Source of the DNA: JBCAXA01 sp039183535
GTDB taxonomy: Bacteria; Pseudomonadota; Gammaproteobacteria; Steroidobacterales; Woeseiaceae
Direction of reading: 5' to 3'
DNA length: 64,000 nucleotides
Assembly: GCA_039183535.1 (NCBI GenBank)
Contig: JBCDBO010000004.1
Span: 1 to 64,000, forward strand
How positions within the stretch are numbered: the first letter of the stretch is position 1; each line of letters begins with the position of its first letter. The position numbers and the translations under genes are program-made. This document shows positions 52,920-61,765 of the stretch, piece after piece. Under the pieces are notes generated by a model, which saw only the letters and a list, made by a program, of their open reading frames with translations, was not told where the DNA came from and made no database searches.

Positions 52920-54065
52920 ATGAACAGCGACTACCAATATAGACCACGTATCGATGCGCTAGATCAAGAGCGGGAGCTGCGTCTCGGCGATGGCAAGATC
53001 AGCGCAGTGGTATCACTGACTCTAGGTGTTCTCAGCGTACTGGCCGTGTTGGCATATCGATACCCGTCGTACTTAACGACAACCGAGCTGCGGCAAATTT
53101 ACGATGCCGAGGCGTTACAGATCGTTTTGAAGTATGGAATGTACACGTCGCTGCTGTTCGGTTTTCTTACCTTCGTATTGAACCGTGGCCACTACAGACT
53201 GCTCGGCGGCATCGGTATTGCGACGACATCGCTGGCATTTCTGTTAGGCGGTTATGACATCCCTGTTGGCTCGGTCGAGCCGCGGGCCTTATCGCTTGGT
53301 GTCGATTGGTTAATTCTAGCGTTGCTCGGGTCGGTCGTTGTCTTTATGACGCTGGAGAAGCTCTTTCCGAAGTACAAGAACCAAGTCATTCTTCGTAAGG
53401 AGTGGGATACCGATCTGTTCTACTTCTGCTTTAATCACTTGGCGATCTCCGCCATCATTCTATTTGGCAACTATCACGCCAGTCATTTCGAGTGGGCGGT
53501 AAGCGGTCAAGTCCAGGCGGCAATTCAGTCGCTGCCGCTACTGTTGCAGTTTGTGCTGATCGTTGTTTGCGCCGATTTCGTTCTGTATTGGGAGCATCGG
53601 CTGTATCACGAAGTGTCGTGGTTATGGCCGATTCATGCGGTACACCATTCCGTTGAGACGCTCGATTGGTTGGCTGGTTCGCGCGGACACTTTATACAGG
53701 TGTTCTCCGAACGGGCGATGGTCATGATCCCGTTGTATCTACTTGGGGCCGACCCGGCGGCATTAAACGCCTACGTCGTGTTCGCCGCGCTGCAGGCCAT
53801 CTTGATTCATTGCAACGTTTCATTCTCGTTCGGGCCGCTCCGCTACATTTTCGTTACGCCTCAGTTCCATCATTGGCACCACAGCTCAGAGAAACCGGCC
53901 ATCGATACGAACTATGCGGCCCATCTGGTGATCTTCGATTGGTTGTTCGGGACGTACCATATGCCCGATGAGCATTGGCCGGCTGAATACGGCACCACCA
54001 AAAAGTTGCCGCGCTCGGTGTTTGGTCAGCTTGTTTATCCGTTCACCGAGTTCAAACGCGGCTAA
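52920..54065 (+). CDS. Sterol-desaturase / fatty-acid-hydroxylase family membrane enzyme
   Basis: This 381-residue inner-membrane protein has about six hydrophobic helices. The eight-histidine di-iron motifs appear as HRLYH, HAVHHS and HWHHS, in the order of the FA_hydroxylase/sterol desaturase family. The C-terminal part includes YAAHLVIFDWLFGTYHMPD, also typical. It would hydroxylate or desaturate a lipid, or cleave an alkylglycerol ether. ATG 52920 or GTG 52914 may start it. Neighbours do not fix the substrate, although a lipid export operon lies just upstream. Confidence 0.9.
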   Translation: MNSDYQYRPRIDALDQERELRLGDGKISAVVSLTLGVLSVLAVLAYRYPSYLTTTELRQIYDAEALQIVLKYGMYTSLLFGFLTFVLNRGHYRLLGGIGIATTSLAFLLGGYDIPVGSVEPRALSLGVDWLILALLGSVVVFMTLEKLFPKYKNQVILRKEWDTDLFYFCFNHLAISAIILFGNYHASHFEWAVSGQVQAAIQSLPLLLQFVLIVVCADFVLYWEHRLYHEVSWLWPIHAVHHSVETLDWLAGSRGHFIQVFSERAMVMIPLYLLGADPAALNAYVVFAALQAILIHCNVSFSFGPLRYIFVTPQFHHWHHSSEKPAIDTNYAAHLVIFDWLFGTYHMPDEHWPAEYGTTKKLPRSVFGQLVYPFTEFKRG

Positions 54066-54098
54066 ACGTTTCCGGCCGGAGGCCGTTCGACATCAACA

Positions 54099-54122
54099 CT
54101 CGACAGCGATTGTCGAGGTTTT
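54099..54122 (+). terminator. Possible terminator after the desaturase gene
   Basis: A perfect 7-bp stem CTCGACA / TGTCGAG (54099-54105, 54111-54117) with a five-base loop is followed by GTTTT. The T-run is short, so it is a weak candidate. It lies 34 bp after the desaturase stop and separates it from the Fur-controlled operon. Confidence 0.4.
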
Positions 54123-54185
54123 GTCGATTCACATTCTGCGACGCCTTGGTCTGTCCGAATGCAATGGCCTGGACGGCGGCCTGGT

Positions 54186-54200
54186 TGAGAATTATTCTCA
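54186..54200. promoter_or_regulatory. Perfect Fur box upstream of the iron-reductase operon
   Basis: TGAGAATTATTCTCA is an exact 7-1-7 palindrome matching the gammaproteobacterial Fur consensus. It lies about 60 bp before ATG 54262. Genes downstream are the DUF3649-PepSY-DUF3325 set that usually accompanies siderophore receptors, so iron repression by Fur is expected. Confidence 0.88.
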
Positions 54201-54261
54201 CCAGGGCTTGCAACCGACAGGGCTGACACCCTATCACCTCAGCATTCAGCCGTGCAGATAC

Positions 54262-54552
54262 ATGGGTAATTCCGCGACACAACGCTGGAACGTTGTTGGC
54301 CGCTCGCTGCTGGCGTCGGTCGGTGGGTTCTTGTTTGTTAGCGCCGTCGGTGGTTGTCTGGCGTTGCTGCTTGCCGCCGCCGGCTTAATGCCGCTGGCAC
54401 AAGCGGTTCATGTACTAACGCTGATTGGTTTCGTGGCCTGGTGTGCTGTTGCGATGTGGGTTTTTTCGGCAGCGTCGCTTGGACGAACCGCGTTAAAAAT
54501 CGCACTGGTTACCGTGACTGCGCTCGGCCTGGTCTTTTTCTTACGGTTTTGA
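54262..54552 (+). CDS. DUF3649-type small membrane protein of iron uptake operon
   Basis: This 96-residue protein has three hydrophobic helices (about residues 20-40, 46-66 and 74-93). Its size, helix pattern and place directly before a PepSY-TM gene fit DUF3649, an accessory protein of Fur-controlled siderophore loci. ATG 54262 is chosen because the Fur box at 54186-54200 lies upstream, not inside, the gene. The stop and the next ATG are two bases apart, so the two are coupled. Confidence 0.8.
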   Translation: MGNSATQRWNVVGRSLLASVGGFLFVSAVGGCLALLLAAAGLMPLAQAVHVLTLIGFVAWCAVAMWVFSAASLGRTALKIALVTVTALGLVFFLRF

Positions 54553-54554
54553 CG

Positions 54555-56192
54555 ATGAAAGCACAGGGTTTCAAAGGCTCGTTCCGTCAGTCGATGGCCT
54601 GGTTCCACACCTGGGTCGGACTGGTCCTGTCCGTATTGCTCTACTTCATTTTCATTACCGGCACGTTTGGCTATTTCAACGCCGAGGTCGATCAGTGGAT
54701 GCGGCCAGAACAAAAGGTTGTTGCGCCCGAGGCAATGCCAACACGTCAAGCAATGGCCGAGACCGGCTTTGCCTATTTGCGCAATGCGGCGCCTGATGCG
54801 ACGCGCTATTTCATCTCGTTTCCGACCGACCGGAATCCGTCGCTGTATTACTACGCGCGCCTGGCAGAGGTTGGCGCTGACGGCAACAATTACATCAACG
54901 GCTATATCGATCCGGTAAGCGGTGACAAGGTCGCCGCGCGCGAAACCGGTGGTGGCGACGCGCTCTACGAAATGCACTATCGGTTGCATTACATGCCGGC
55001 TCGGTTGGCCTTGTACATCGTTGGTATTGCGACGATGTTCATGTTTATTTCGCTGATTAGTGGCATCGTAATTCACAAGAAGATCTTCACCGACTTCTTT
55101 ACGCTGCGCCTGCGCAAAGGGCAGCGCTCATGGCTAGATGGGCACAACATCAGTAGCGTGCTTGCTCTCCCGTTCTTGCTGATGATCACCTACTCGGGAC
55201 TCGTGTTTTACACGTTCGATTACCTACCAGGCGTCGCTGTTGTCTCGATGGATATCAGCGACGCGACGACAGAAATTCGCGAGCACCTTGCACCACAATT
55301 CAAACCCGTTGAAGCATCCGGCGAGCAAGCTGAGATGATTTCGGTACGCGCTATCCTTGATGCCGCGTTCGTTGAGCTACCTGCCGAGTCAGTCCGCTAT
55401 GTCAGTCTTGAAAATCGCGGCGACAAAGTCGCGGAGTACCATATCGGCCAGCACAGCGAAGGTCTCTCGCGTGGTGGTGCTCTCACCAAGTTCAGCGCAA
55501 CAACCGGCCAGCTTTTGACCGACTCCTATCCGGCTCACGCGGCCGATGTTGTGTTCGCCCGCGGTTCGCTCGCGTTGCACGAAGGGCGCTTCGCCAACAT
55601 CCATTTGCGTTGGCTGTATTTCTTAAGCGGGTTGGTCGGTGCAGCGATGGTCGCGACCGGCATGGTGTTGTGGGCTGATAAACGCCGCACACGACTCGGC
55701 AAAAAGGGCGTTGCCGGTTCCGGACTAAAGTTTGTTGAGCGCACCAACCTCGCGATTATCGTCGGTTTGCCGCTCGGCGTTGCGGCGTATTTCTGGGCAA
55801 ACCGACTGCTACCGATTGATCTCGAAGGTCGCGCCGATTGGGAGATGCACTGCCTCTTTTTGATGTGGGCAGCGAGCCTCGCCCACGCCAGTATTCGCGA
55901 CCTAGCGTCGGCCTGGCGCGAGCAAGTAACACTGCTGGCGCTGTTGTTTGCTGCACTGCCCGTGGTTAATGCGGTAACGACCGATGTTCATTTACTCGCC
56001 ACGGTGCGGGCCGGCGATTGGGTCAGAGCCAGTTTTGATCTCGCTGCGTTGGCGTTTGCGGCAGCGATCTGGCTGGTTGCCCGTCAAATGTCTCCAAAAG
56101 TAAAGCAAGCGCTCGCCGGCGAACGTTCCGATGCGGCGCCAGTTGCTGGGAGTCGGGCCGGCGCTCCGATACTGCAAAACCGCGCCGACTGA
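54555..56192 (+). CDS. PepSY-TM domain protein, probable ferric-siderophore reductase
   Basis: This 545-residue inner-membrane protein of the PepSY_TM class has a first helix after FRQSMAWFHTWVGLVLSVLLYFIF, a periplasmic domain (about 45-135), then HYRLHYMP and further helices. The conserved HKKIFTDFFTLRLRKGQRSWLDGHNISSV loop follows, then SLALHEGRF and a C-terminal bundle. Histidines on the helices (HTW, HYRLH, HKK, DGHN) could bind haem, as in FoxB-type ferrisiderophore reductases. ATG 54555 fits. It is the central gene of a Fur-regulated run. The TonB receptor for the siderophore is not adjacent. Confidence 0.88.
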   Translation: MKAQGFKGSFRQSMAWFHTWVGLVLSVLLYFIFITGTFGYFNAEVDQWMRPEQKVVAPEAMPTRQAMAETGFAYLRNAAPDATRYFISFPTDRNPSLYYYARLAEVGADGNNYINGYIDPVSGDKVAARETGGGDALYEMHYRLHYMPARLALYIVGIATMFMFISLISGIVIHKKIFTDFFTLRLRKGQRSWLDGHNISSVLALPFLLMITYSGLVFYTFDYLPGVAVVSMDISDATTEIREHLAPQFKPVEASGEQAEMISVRAILDAAFVELPAESVRYVSLENRGDKVAEYHIGQHSEGLSRGGALTKFSATTGQLLTDSYPAHAADVVFARGSLALHEGRFANIHLRWLYFLSGLVGAAMVATGMVLWADKRRTRLGKKGVAGSGLKFVERTNLAIIVGLPLGVAAYFWANRLLPIDLEGRADWEMHCLFLMWAASLAHASIRDLASAWREQVTLLALLFAALPVVNAVTTDVHLLATVRAGDWVRASFDLAALAFAAAIWLVARQMSPKVKQALAGERSDAAPVAGSRAGAPILQNRAD

Positions 56193-56214
56193 CCGACCGC
56201 GTGTGGGAACCGGT

Positions 56215-56502
56215 ATGTTTTGGCTCGGTTTCGGGGTAACGATCGTCGGTGCCTTGTGTCTGGCATTGTCGCAGTCCAAACACGCGAAACTTATTCTTCA
56301 ACGCGAGTTACAGCGGCCTTGGCCAATAGTTGCGCGTGGCGTAGGGATCGCGCTGTGGCTCGCTGCTGCTGTTCTTGGTGCCGAGCTTTACGGCGTTGGC
56401 ATTGGCATCGCGACCTTTTTCGCCTGGGCATGTCTTGGCAGCTGGGCGGTTGCGTTACTGGCAACGTGGCGCCGGCCCGTCGCGCCTGCGCGGCGCCGCT
56501 GA
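56215..56502 (+). CDS. DUF3325-type small membrane protein
   Basis: This 95-residue protein has three hydrophobic helices and the short motif LALSQSKHAKLIL typical of DUF3325, which follows PepSY-TM genes in iron operons. The C-terminus is basic (WRRPVAPARRR). ATG 56215 gives the natural length; GTG 56203 is an alternative. It is the third gene of the Fur-controlled operon, 22 bp after the reductase gene. Confidence 0.78.
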   Translation: MFWLGFGVTIVGALCLALSQSKHAKLILQRELQRPWPIVARGVGIALWLAAAVLGAELYGVGIGIATFFAWACLGSWAVALLATWRRPVAPARRR

Positions 56503-56530
56503 TGCGCGTGCGCTCAGCAATGTTGCTTCG

Positions 56531-56746
56531 TTAGGCGACTTCGGACTCGGCGCGCTCGAACCACCCAATAACGGCACGCCAATGCGCGTCGCCGTAAAGG
56601 CTGCGAAAGCGCTGCGTCTCTGCCGATTTTTCGTTGCGCCAAACGGCCAAGCGCTGCGCGATGAAATCCGCGGTTAACGCGATTCCGCATTCGACCGTTA
56701 TGCAGTAGTGCCATTGTTCGTAAGTGTCTGGCGATACGTTGTACAT
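56531..56746 (-). CDS. Small protein, unknown function
   Basis: This 71-residue soluble protein starts at ATG 56746. Its composition is natural (aromatic residues WHY, WRN, HWRAVIGWF) and it contains TYEQWHYCITVECGIALTADFIAQRL. I recall no named family, but the sequence looks like a genuine conserved small protein rather than a chance frame. The overlapping frame is poor. It is convergent with the DUF3325 gene, 28 bp away. There is no strong ribosome-binding site. Confidence 0.55.
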   Translation of the reverse strand: MYNVSPDTYEQWHYCITVECGIALTADFIAQRLAVWRNEKSAETQRFRSLYGDAHWRAVIGWFERAESEVA

Positions 56747-56856
56747 GGGATGCTCTACAGCGATTCGCTGCTGAACTCAGGATCGTTACAGTGTAACAAC
56801 TCATAAGTAGTCGTGGCGACTACCGAGGTAATCGGGCAACCGGTAATGGCACGATC

Positions 56857-58623
56857 TCATTCAGCACCCGCCAAGCTGCGCTCGTAAAGCACATCACCAC
56901 CGACGATCGTCATTAAGATCTTACCGCTCAGCAATGCGTCGGGGTTTCGAACGGCAACATCGAACGGATCAATATCCATCACGGTTAAGTCCGCCCAGCG
57001 GCCAGGCTCGATAACACCGGTCTCGTCGCCGCGAAAACTGGCATAAGCAGACCAGGTTGTATAAGCGCGGATGGCCTCGTCGATGGAGAAACGCTGCTCA
57101 GGGTACCAGCCACCCGTTGGCTGCAGACTTGGGTCGCGGCGTGTGACGGCCGAGTGCAGCCCATAAAAAATACTGTGATCGGAACCCGGATTATCGGCAT
57201 TGAACGTGATCTGTGTACCGGCTTCGCGGAGCGAGCGCCATGCGTACGCACCGAGTATGCGGGTCGGCCCGAGTCGTGCCTCCGCCCAGGTCTTGTCTTC
57301 CATCGCGTGAGGCGGTTCCATTGATGCGATTAAGCCAAGCTCGGCTAGTCGCCCCATATCGGCAGGAGCGATCACTTGCGCATGCTCAATCCGATGCCGC
57401 AGCTGCCGCGTCGCCGGATCTGTCTCGTAAACGCGCTCCAAGATGTCCATCGCTTCACGGTTACCGGCATCGCCGATGGCGTGAATCGCAATTTGGAAGC
57501 CAGCGCGCATGGCATCGGCCATCAGCGCTTCGTCGAAGCCGTAATTACTGCCGCTAACGCCGCGGTGCCCTGGCATATCGCTGTAGTCGGCGAGCAAACG
57601 TGCTCCCCGCGAACCCAATGCACCGTCGTAGTAGGCTTTTACCGAACGTGTGACTAAGCGGCTCTCGGTGTCTGCGTCCGGGCCGCGTTCGATCCACTCG
57701 CGAATGAGCGGTTCATCGCGAAGTGACAACATGGCGTAAAACCGAATCGGCAGTTTGCCGGCCGCTTCCAAGCGCAGCAGTGTCGTCATCATCGCGCTGT
57801 TATCGCCAGCGTCGTGCACAGCGACGTAGCCATCTTCCGCCATCTGTTCGAGGCCGAGTAACGCATGGCGTTCAAGTGTTTCGGCAGAGGGTGGTGGCAA
57901 TGCATTAGCCATCATTTGCGTGGCACGGTTGATAAAAAGACCGGTAGGTTCACCATCGCTCCCGATCCACATTTCACCGCCACGGGGGATAGCAGACTCG
58001 GCCGTAATGCCGGCTTCGTCGAGCGCGCGCTGGTTTGCCCAACCGGCAAATCCATGCAGGCTACCCATATAGACGGGGTGATTCGGTACCGCCTCACTGA
58101 GCGCCGTCTTGTTCGGGTAATTGTCGGCCCAGGCGCCCTCATCCCAGCCACTGCCCGTTATCCACTCGCCCTCGGGTGTTTTCGCCGCTCGTGCAGCGAT
58201 CAATGCAATCGCCTCTGCTTCGCTCGCAACACCGGTCAGGTTGACCTGATCCAAGAGCGCACCGAGTTCAAAGACGTGCGTGTGCGAGTCGACCAGCCCG
58301 GGTAGCACCGTCGCACCGTTCACGTCGCGTAGGCGCGTTTGTGGGCCGACCCAGCGTTGCACCGATTCATGGCTGCCGACCGCGACGATCAAGCCGTCTC
58401 GCATCGCAATCGCTGCGGCGTCTGGCGACCAGCGTTCGCCGTCGAACGGCGCATTGGTGGCCGGCGCGCCATCCAGCGTTGGGTTGTCCCACTGCAGCGT
58501 GTAGACCTTGGCATTGGTGATGATGAGATCAGCTGGAGCTTCGCCGCTCGCTGGCGGTCGCTCGCAGCCGATTAGGATCGACAGCGCGATTACGCTTAAC
58601 AACAGTGAATAACGAATGGTCAT
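56857..58623 (-). CDS. Amidohydrolase-3 family (YtcJ-like) lipoprotein
   Basis: This 588-residue enzyme has lipobox LSILIGC (Cys near residue 20). Amidohydrolase signatures occur in order: PGLVDSHTHVFELG (HxH metal site), SRLVTRSVKAYYDGALGSRG, IAIHAIGDAGNREAMD, HRIEHAQ and FNADNPGSDHS. The N- and C-terminal sandwich segments (IITNAKVYTL; GRWADLTVMDIDPF) complete the fold. ATG 58623 has GAGGGG upstream; an ATG at 58638 is less likely. It would hydrolyse an exogenous amide, imide or ester in the periplasm. The substrate is unknown. Confidence 0.92.
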   Translation of the reverse strand: MTIRYSLLLSVIALSILIGCERPPASGEAPADLIITNAKVYTLQWDNPTLDGAPATNAPFDGERWSPDAAAIAMRDGLIVAVGSHESVQRWVGPQTRLRDVNGATVLPGLVDSHTHVFELGALLDQVNLTGVASEAEAIALIAARAAKTPEGEWITGSGWDEGAWADNYPNKTALSEAVPNHPVYMGSLHGFAGWANQRALDEAGITAESAIPRGGEMWIGSDGEPTGLFINRATQMMANALPPPSAETLERHALLGLEQMAEDGYVAVHDAGDNSAMMTTLLRLEAAGKLPIRFYAMLSLRDEPLIREWIERGPDADTESRLVTRSVKAYYDGALGSRGARLLADYSDMPGHRGVSGSNYGFDEALMADAMRAGFQIAIHAIGDAGNREAMDILERVYETDPATRQLRHRIEHAQVIAPADMGRLAELGLIASMEPPHAMEDKTWAEARLGPTRILGAYAWRSLREAGTQITFNADNPGSDHSIFYGLHSAVTRRDPSLQPTGGWYPEQRFSIDEAIRAYTTWSAYASFRGDETGVIEPGRWADLTVMDIDPFDVAVRNPDALLSGKILMTIVGGDVLYERSLAGAE

Positions 58624-58818
58624 TGTTAACCCCCTCACAAAGAGCAGTGTACGCCGAAGCGATCCGGTTATCGCTCTGTTGTTCCGTCGGACCTACGCCA
58701 TCTTCTCCGGCAGCAGAACGATGTTTCGACCGGACGGTCTACATGTATTCCTACTCACGTAATCCATCAGCTCTGACCAAAACAGAAGCCGTCAGTGTGG
58801 TGCGACTTAGCGGTGGAT

Positions 58819-59640
58819 ATGGCTGATCAATGGGTATTACCCAGCTCGTTCGTAACGTGGTCGGATCTCGCACCGGCCAGCGCCGAGCGTCGCCTGGGTG
58901 TATCGGTACTCACCTTTGCTGCTGCCACGGCGGTCGTGTTGTCTTTGCTCAGCCAACGCATTGCACTGCCGAACGCGGTGTCGACACAACTTGTACTCGA
59001 CGTTGTTGGCCCGCTTCGACAGCTGCCGGATATTGAGCCGGTCATCGACAGGCGCGATGAGACAACACCGCCACCTGAAATACCGATTGAAGAGAGCCTT
59101 AGCGAACAACCGCTTGCTGAACCATCACGACTCGATGAGGCCTCAGCCGACCAAGCGGGACCGGACGAAGGCGCCGGCGAAATAGATCCCAGCGATTCGA
59201 GTAACAACAGCGCAGAAGCCGAGTCGCCGGCTGTCCCCGGTGCCACTGTCGATTGGCTAGCGTTAATTCCGGATGCCGCCGCCACGGCTGTGCAAAACCC
59301 ACCGCCCGAATACGCGCAGTTTGACGGTCGACCAGCCGGACTTGAGGCCGCGAAGCTAAAGTACGCACCGGGTCCAGCGCCGAAGCCCGCTGTTTGGGAC
59401 AACGTAGAAACCGACCAATTAGGGCGGAGGATACTGCGCTCTGGCAATTGCTATCGCGTTATCGAGGACGACAACCCGTTGCGGATCGACATTTTCGAGA
59501 ACTTCACGCAGTTCTTCGTTTTCTGCGACAACGAAGTGAAGCGCGGCAAAGAACTGCCTTGGGTGCAAGAGCTTCGCGACAAGCGAGGCTGGGAGGTCGA
59601 TGACGATGCGGGATACCTCGAGCAACGTCAGAAACGCTAA
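58819..59640 (+). CDS. Membrane-anchored protein with acidic proline-rich linker, unknown
   Basis: This 273-residue protein has a cytoplasmic start, one transmembrane helix (about residues 27-45) and an acidic Pro/Glu/Ser-rich linker of about 90 residues (ETTPPPEIPIEESLSEQP). A compact C-terminal domain follows with two cysteines (SGNCYRVIEDDNPLRIDIF and FFVFCDNE). The layout recalls TonB-like energy-transducer proteins, but the C-terminal domain is not TonB. ATG 58819 was chosen because the helix then sits near the N-terminus. It overlaps a convergent membrane-protein gene by 4 bp. Confidence 0.75.
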   Translation: MADQWVLPSSFVTWSDLAPASAERRLGVSVLTFAAATAVVLSLLSQRIALPNAVSTQLVLDVVGPLRQLPDIEPVIDRRDETTPPPEIPIEESLSEQPLAEPSRLDEASADQAGPDEGAGEIDPSDSSNNSAEAESPAVPGATVDWLALIPDAAATAVQNPPPEYAQFDGRPAGLEAAKLKYAPGPAPKPAVWDNVETDQLGRRILRSGNCYRVIEDDNPLRIDIFENFTQFFVFCDNEVKRGKELPWVQELRDKRGWEVDDDAGYLEQRQKR

Positions 59641-60239
59641 CCATAGAGGCGCCGTGAAAATTTTCGCCAAAGCGCCAATGGCGTTACCAAGATCAAGAAA
59701 AAAGCAACGGCACCCGCGACTTGGATGTACTGCGGTATTTGCAACGCTGTATGTAATGCCGCAAATATCAAAAACAAAAACGGTGGACTAACGAACGACA
59801 ATAAAACAGCCAAATTAAATAACCATTTTTTTACGATAAAAGCCGTTGTTTTATTGAGCTGCGACCGATACTCGAACCAATAAGCGTCACCATGTACATC
59901 GACTTGTTCCTCCTTGCGTAGCAAAAACCGATCGATACCGGCGATAGTCAGCGCGTCATCAATCCAAAATAAAAACAATGTCACCGAAATAATGGTCAAT
60001 ACGCACATTAGTGCGAAAACAAACGTCGCATTCTCGGTAATGCGGCTAAATACGGCCGTGTCTTCTGCAAGTACACTGAACACGCCGAAAAAAGACAACA
60101 CGCCGACATTAATTAGGCTAAGTCGAACATACTCAAACTGTTGCTGGCTTCGACGCAGCTTTTCCTGACGCAACATCTCCAACTCGTGCAAAAGGATATC
60201 TTTGTCGCTTAGCGCGCTTGGCTTGTCGGTCTCTGACAT
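59637..60239 (-). CDS. Four-helix membrane protein, unknown, AT-richer than neighbours
   Basis: This 200-residue protein has a charged helical start (LHELEMLRQEKLRRSQQQFEYVR), four hydrophobic helices (about residues 38-58, 68-88, 138-160 and 170-190) and a cytoplasmic loop (RFLLRKEEQVDVHGDAYWFEYR). No family is recognised. The coding region is visibly lower in GC than the flanking genes, with many A/T runs, which may mark recent acquisition. ATG 60239 is chosen; 60263 is an alternative start. Confidence 0.75.
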   Translation of the reverse strand: MSETDKPSALSDKDILLHELEMLRQEKLRRSQQQFEYVRLSLINVGVLSFFGVFSVLAEDTAVFSRITENATFVFALMCVLTIISVTLFLFWIDDALTIAGIDRFLLRKEEQVDVHGDAYWFEYRSQLNKTTAFIVKKWLFNLAVLLSFVSPPFLFLIFAALHTALQIPQYIQVAGAVAFFLILVTPLALWRKFSRRLYG

Positions 60240-60630
60240 CGTTGTTCTCAAAGTTCCAATCACTAAACCCTAATCGACAGCTACCTTGATGGGCAATGCC
60301 TGTGATCAGAGCACTTGACGAATTTCTCGTCGACCTCAGTTCGTGGTGTCGTTTGTCCAGTCCATCTTCGCAGCAATCACGGTGTCCACGTACGTAGTGG
60401 CGAGGAATTCAGTCTGGGCCAAACATCGCAGTTCTAAAGCTTGATTTACGTCAATAATGTCGGTTCCAAAGACCTATTTGGTGAGTCGTATTGGTCTTTA
60501 GGTCCCAAGTCCACGCCAAGTGTTGCTGTGACGGTACGCTGGGTATTCACCCGGCCGATGGCGCAGTAGACTTCAACCTAATTAGCAGATTCGTCGGGCG
60601 ACTCGCCAGGCGTACCAAGGCGAAATTTTG
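60240..60630. other. Divergent intergenic region before the RND efflux genes
   Basis: About 390 bp with no gene that I can support. It separates a minus-strand membrane-protein gene from the plus-strand RND adaptor and must hold promoters for both. No palindrome or terminator stands out. Confidence 0.5.
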
Positions 60631-61764
60631 ATGCGCATTAGTCCCAATTTATTGATGACTGCCAAACTGGACTGTGTGCTACAACGATCAGGGCTCATAT
60701 TGATTCTTGGTCTTGTCGGGGTGATTTTGCCGCCGATCGAGCCGGTTGCCGCACAAGCTAGCGTTGATGTTGTATCGGCTACGCCGTCGTCCGTAGCCGA
60801 ACAATTTGAACTGAGTGGCACACTAACGGCTCGACGACGTGCCGGCTTGTCCCCATTGGTAGATGGACTTGTCGAATCGTTGGCGGTCGATATTGGCAGC
60901 GAAGTGCAACGCGATCAGCTTCTGCTGCAACTTGATTCCACGTTGGCGCGAGCCGCCCAGCGTCGCGCGCAAGCGGAACAGGCACAAGCAAAGGCGGTGC
61001 ACGATGAGGCCCGACGGCTCGTTGAGGAGGCCCGGCGTTTGGTCGGCGAGCGGCATATTCCACGGACCGAGCTCGATACGCGGATGGCTACAGCGCTACA
61101 AACCGAGGCGGCCCTCGCGGTCGCGGATGCGAATCTGCGCGAGCAAAACGAGCTCGTTGCCCGTCATCGGTTAAGGGCGCCATTCGCCGGTGTTATCACC
61201 GCTCGAACGACCGACATCGGTGAGTGGGTTGCTCGGGGTGCCAGCGTACTCGAGCTGACGTCGCTCGATAATGTCAGTCTCGATGTGCAAGCACCCCAGG
61301 AGCGCTTTGCCGACCTCGACATGACGACACTTGTTGAGATCGTTCCGGACGCGATGCCCGGCACGTCATTGGCGGCAAAAGTGGCGGCGCGCTTGCCAGT
61401 CGGCGGCGGGTCTGGTGCGCGGACGTTTCTTGTCCGAGTGGAGCCAGTCGATGAATCCGTGCAACTGCTTCCCGGAACGTCCGCGACCGCACGCTTTAAA
61501 GTAGGTAGCGACGATAGCGATGCAGCGCAAATTCCGCGCGATGCGCTGATTCGCCATGCTGACGGCGGCTATAGCGTGTTTGTCGTCGCCGACACGGGCG
61601 ACGGAATCGTCGCTGAACGTCGTCAGGTCACACTGGGAAGAAGCGCCGGCGAAGTTGTTCAGGTGTTAAGCGGCGTCCGCGCCGAAGAACTTGTTGTCAT
61701 TCGCGGCAATGAGGTTTTGCACGATGGCGAGCGCGTCCGCCCGACGAGTAGCGCGATACGCTGA
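60631..61764 (+). CDS. RND efflux periplasmic adaptor (membrane fusion protein)
   Basis: This 377-residue exported protein has a signal region ending VAAQA. The halves of the lipoyl domain are SPLVDGLVESLAVDIGSEVQRDQLLLQLD and LRAPFAGVITARTTDIGEWV. They are separated by a helical hairpin of about 90 residues, rich in Ala, Arg and Glu. Beta-barrel and membrane-proximal domains follow (ARFKVGSDDSD, LVVIRGNEVLHDGERVRP). ATG 60631 follows a TTG at 60628. It is the usual HlyD/AcrA-type partner of the permease that starts two bases after its stop. No outer-membrane channel gene is visible in the window. Confidence 0.92.
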   Translation: MRISPNLLMTAKLDCVLQRSGLILILGLVGVILPPIEPVAAQASVDVVSATPSSVAEQFELSGTLTARRRAGLSPLVDGLVESLAVDIGSEVQRDQLLLQLDSTLARAAQRRAQAEQAQAKAVHDEARRLVEEARRLVGERHIPRTELDTRMATALQTEAALAVADANLREQNELVARHRLRAPFAGVITARTTDIGEWVARGASVLELTSLDNVSLDVQAPQERFADLDMTTLVEIVPDAMPGTSLAAKVAARLPVGGGSGARTFLVRVEPVDESVQLLPGTSATARFKVGSDDSDAAQIPRDALIRHADGGYSVFVVADTGDGIVAERRQVTLGRSAGEVVQVLSGVRAEELVVIRGNEVLHDGERVRPTSSAIR

Positions 61765-61765
61765 G

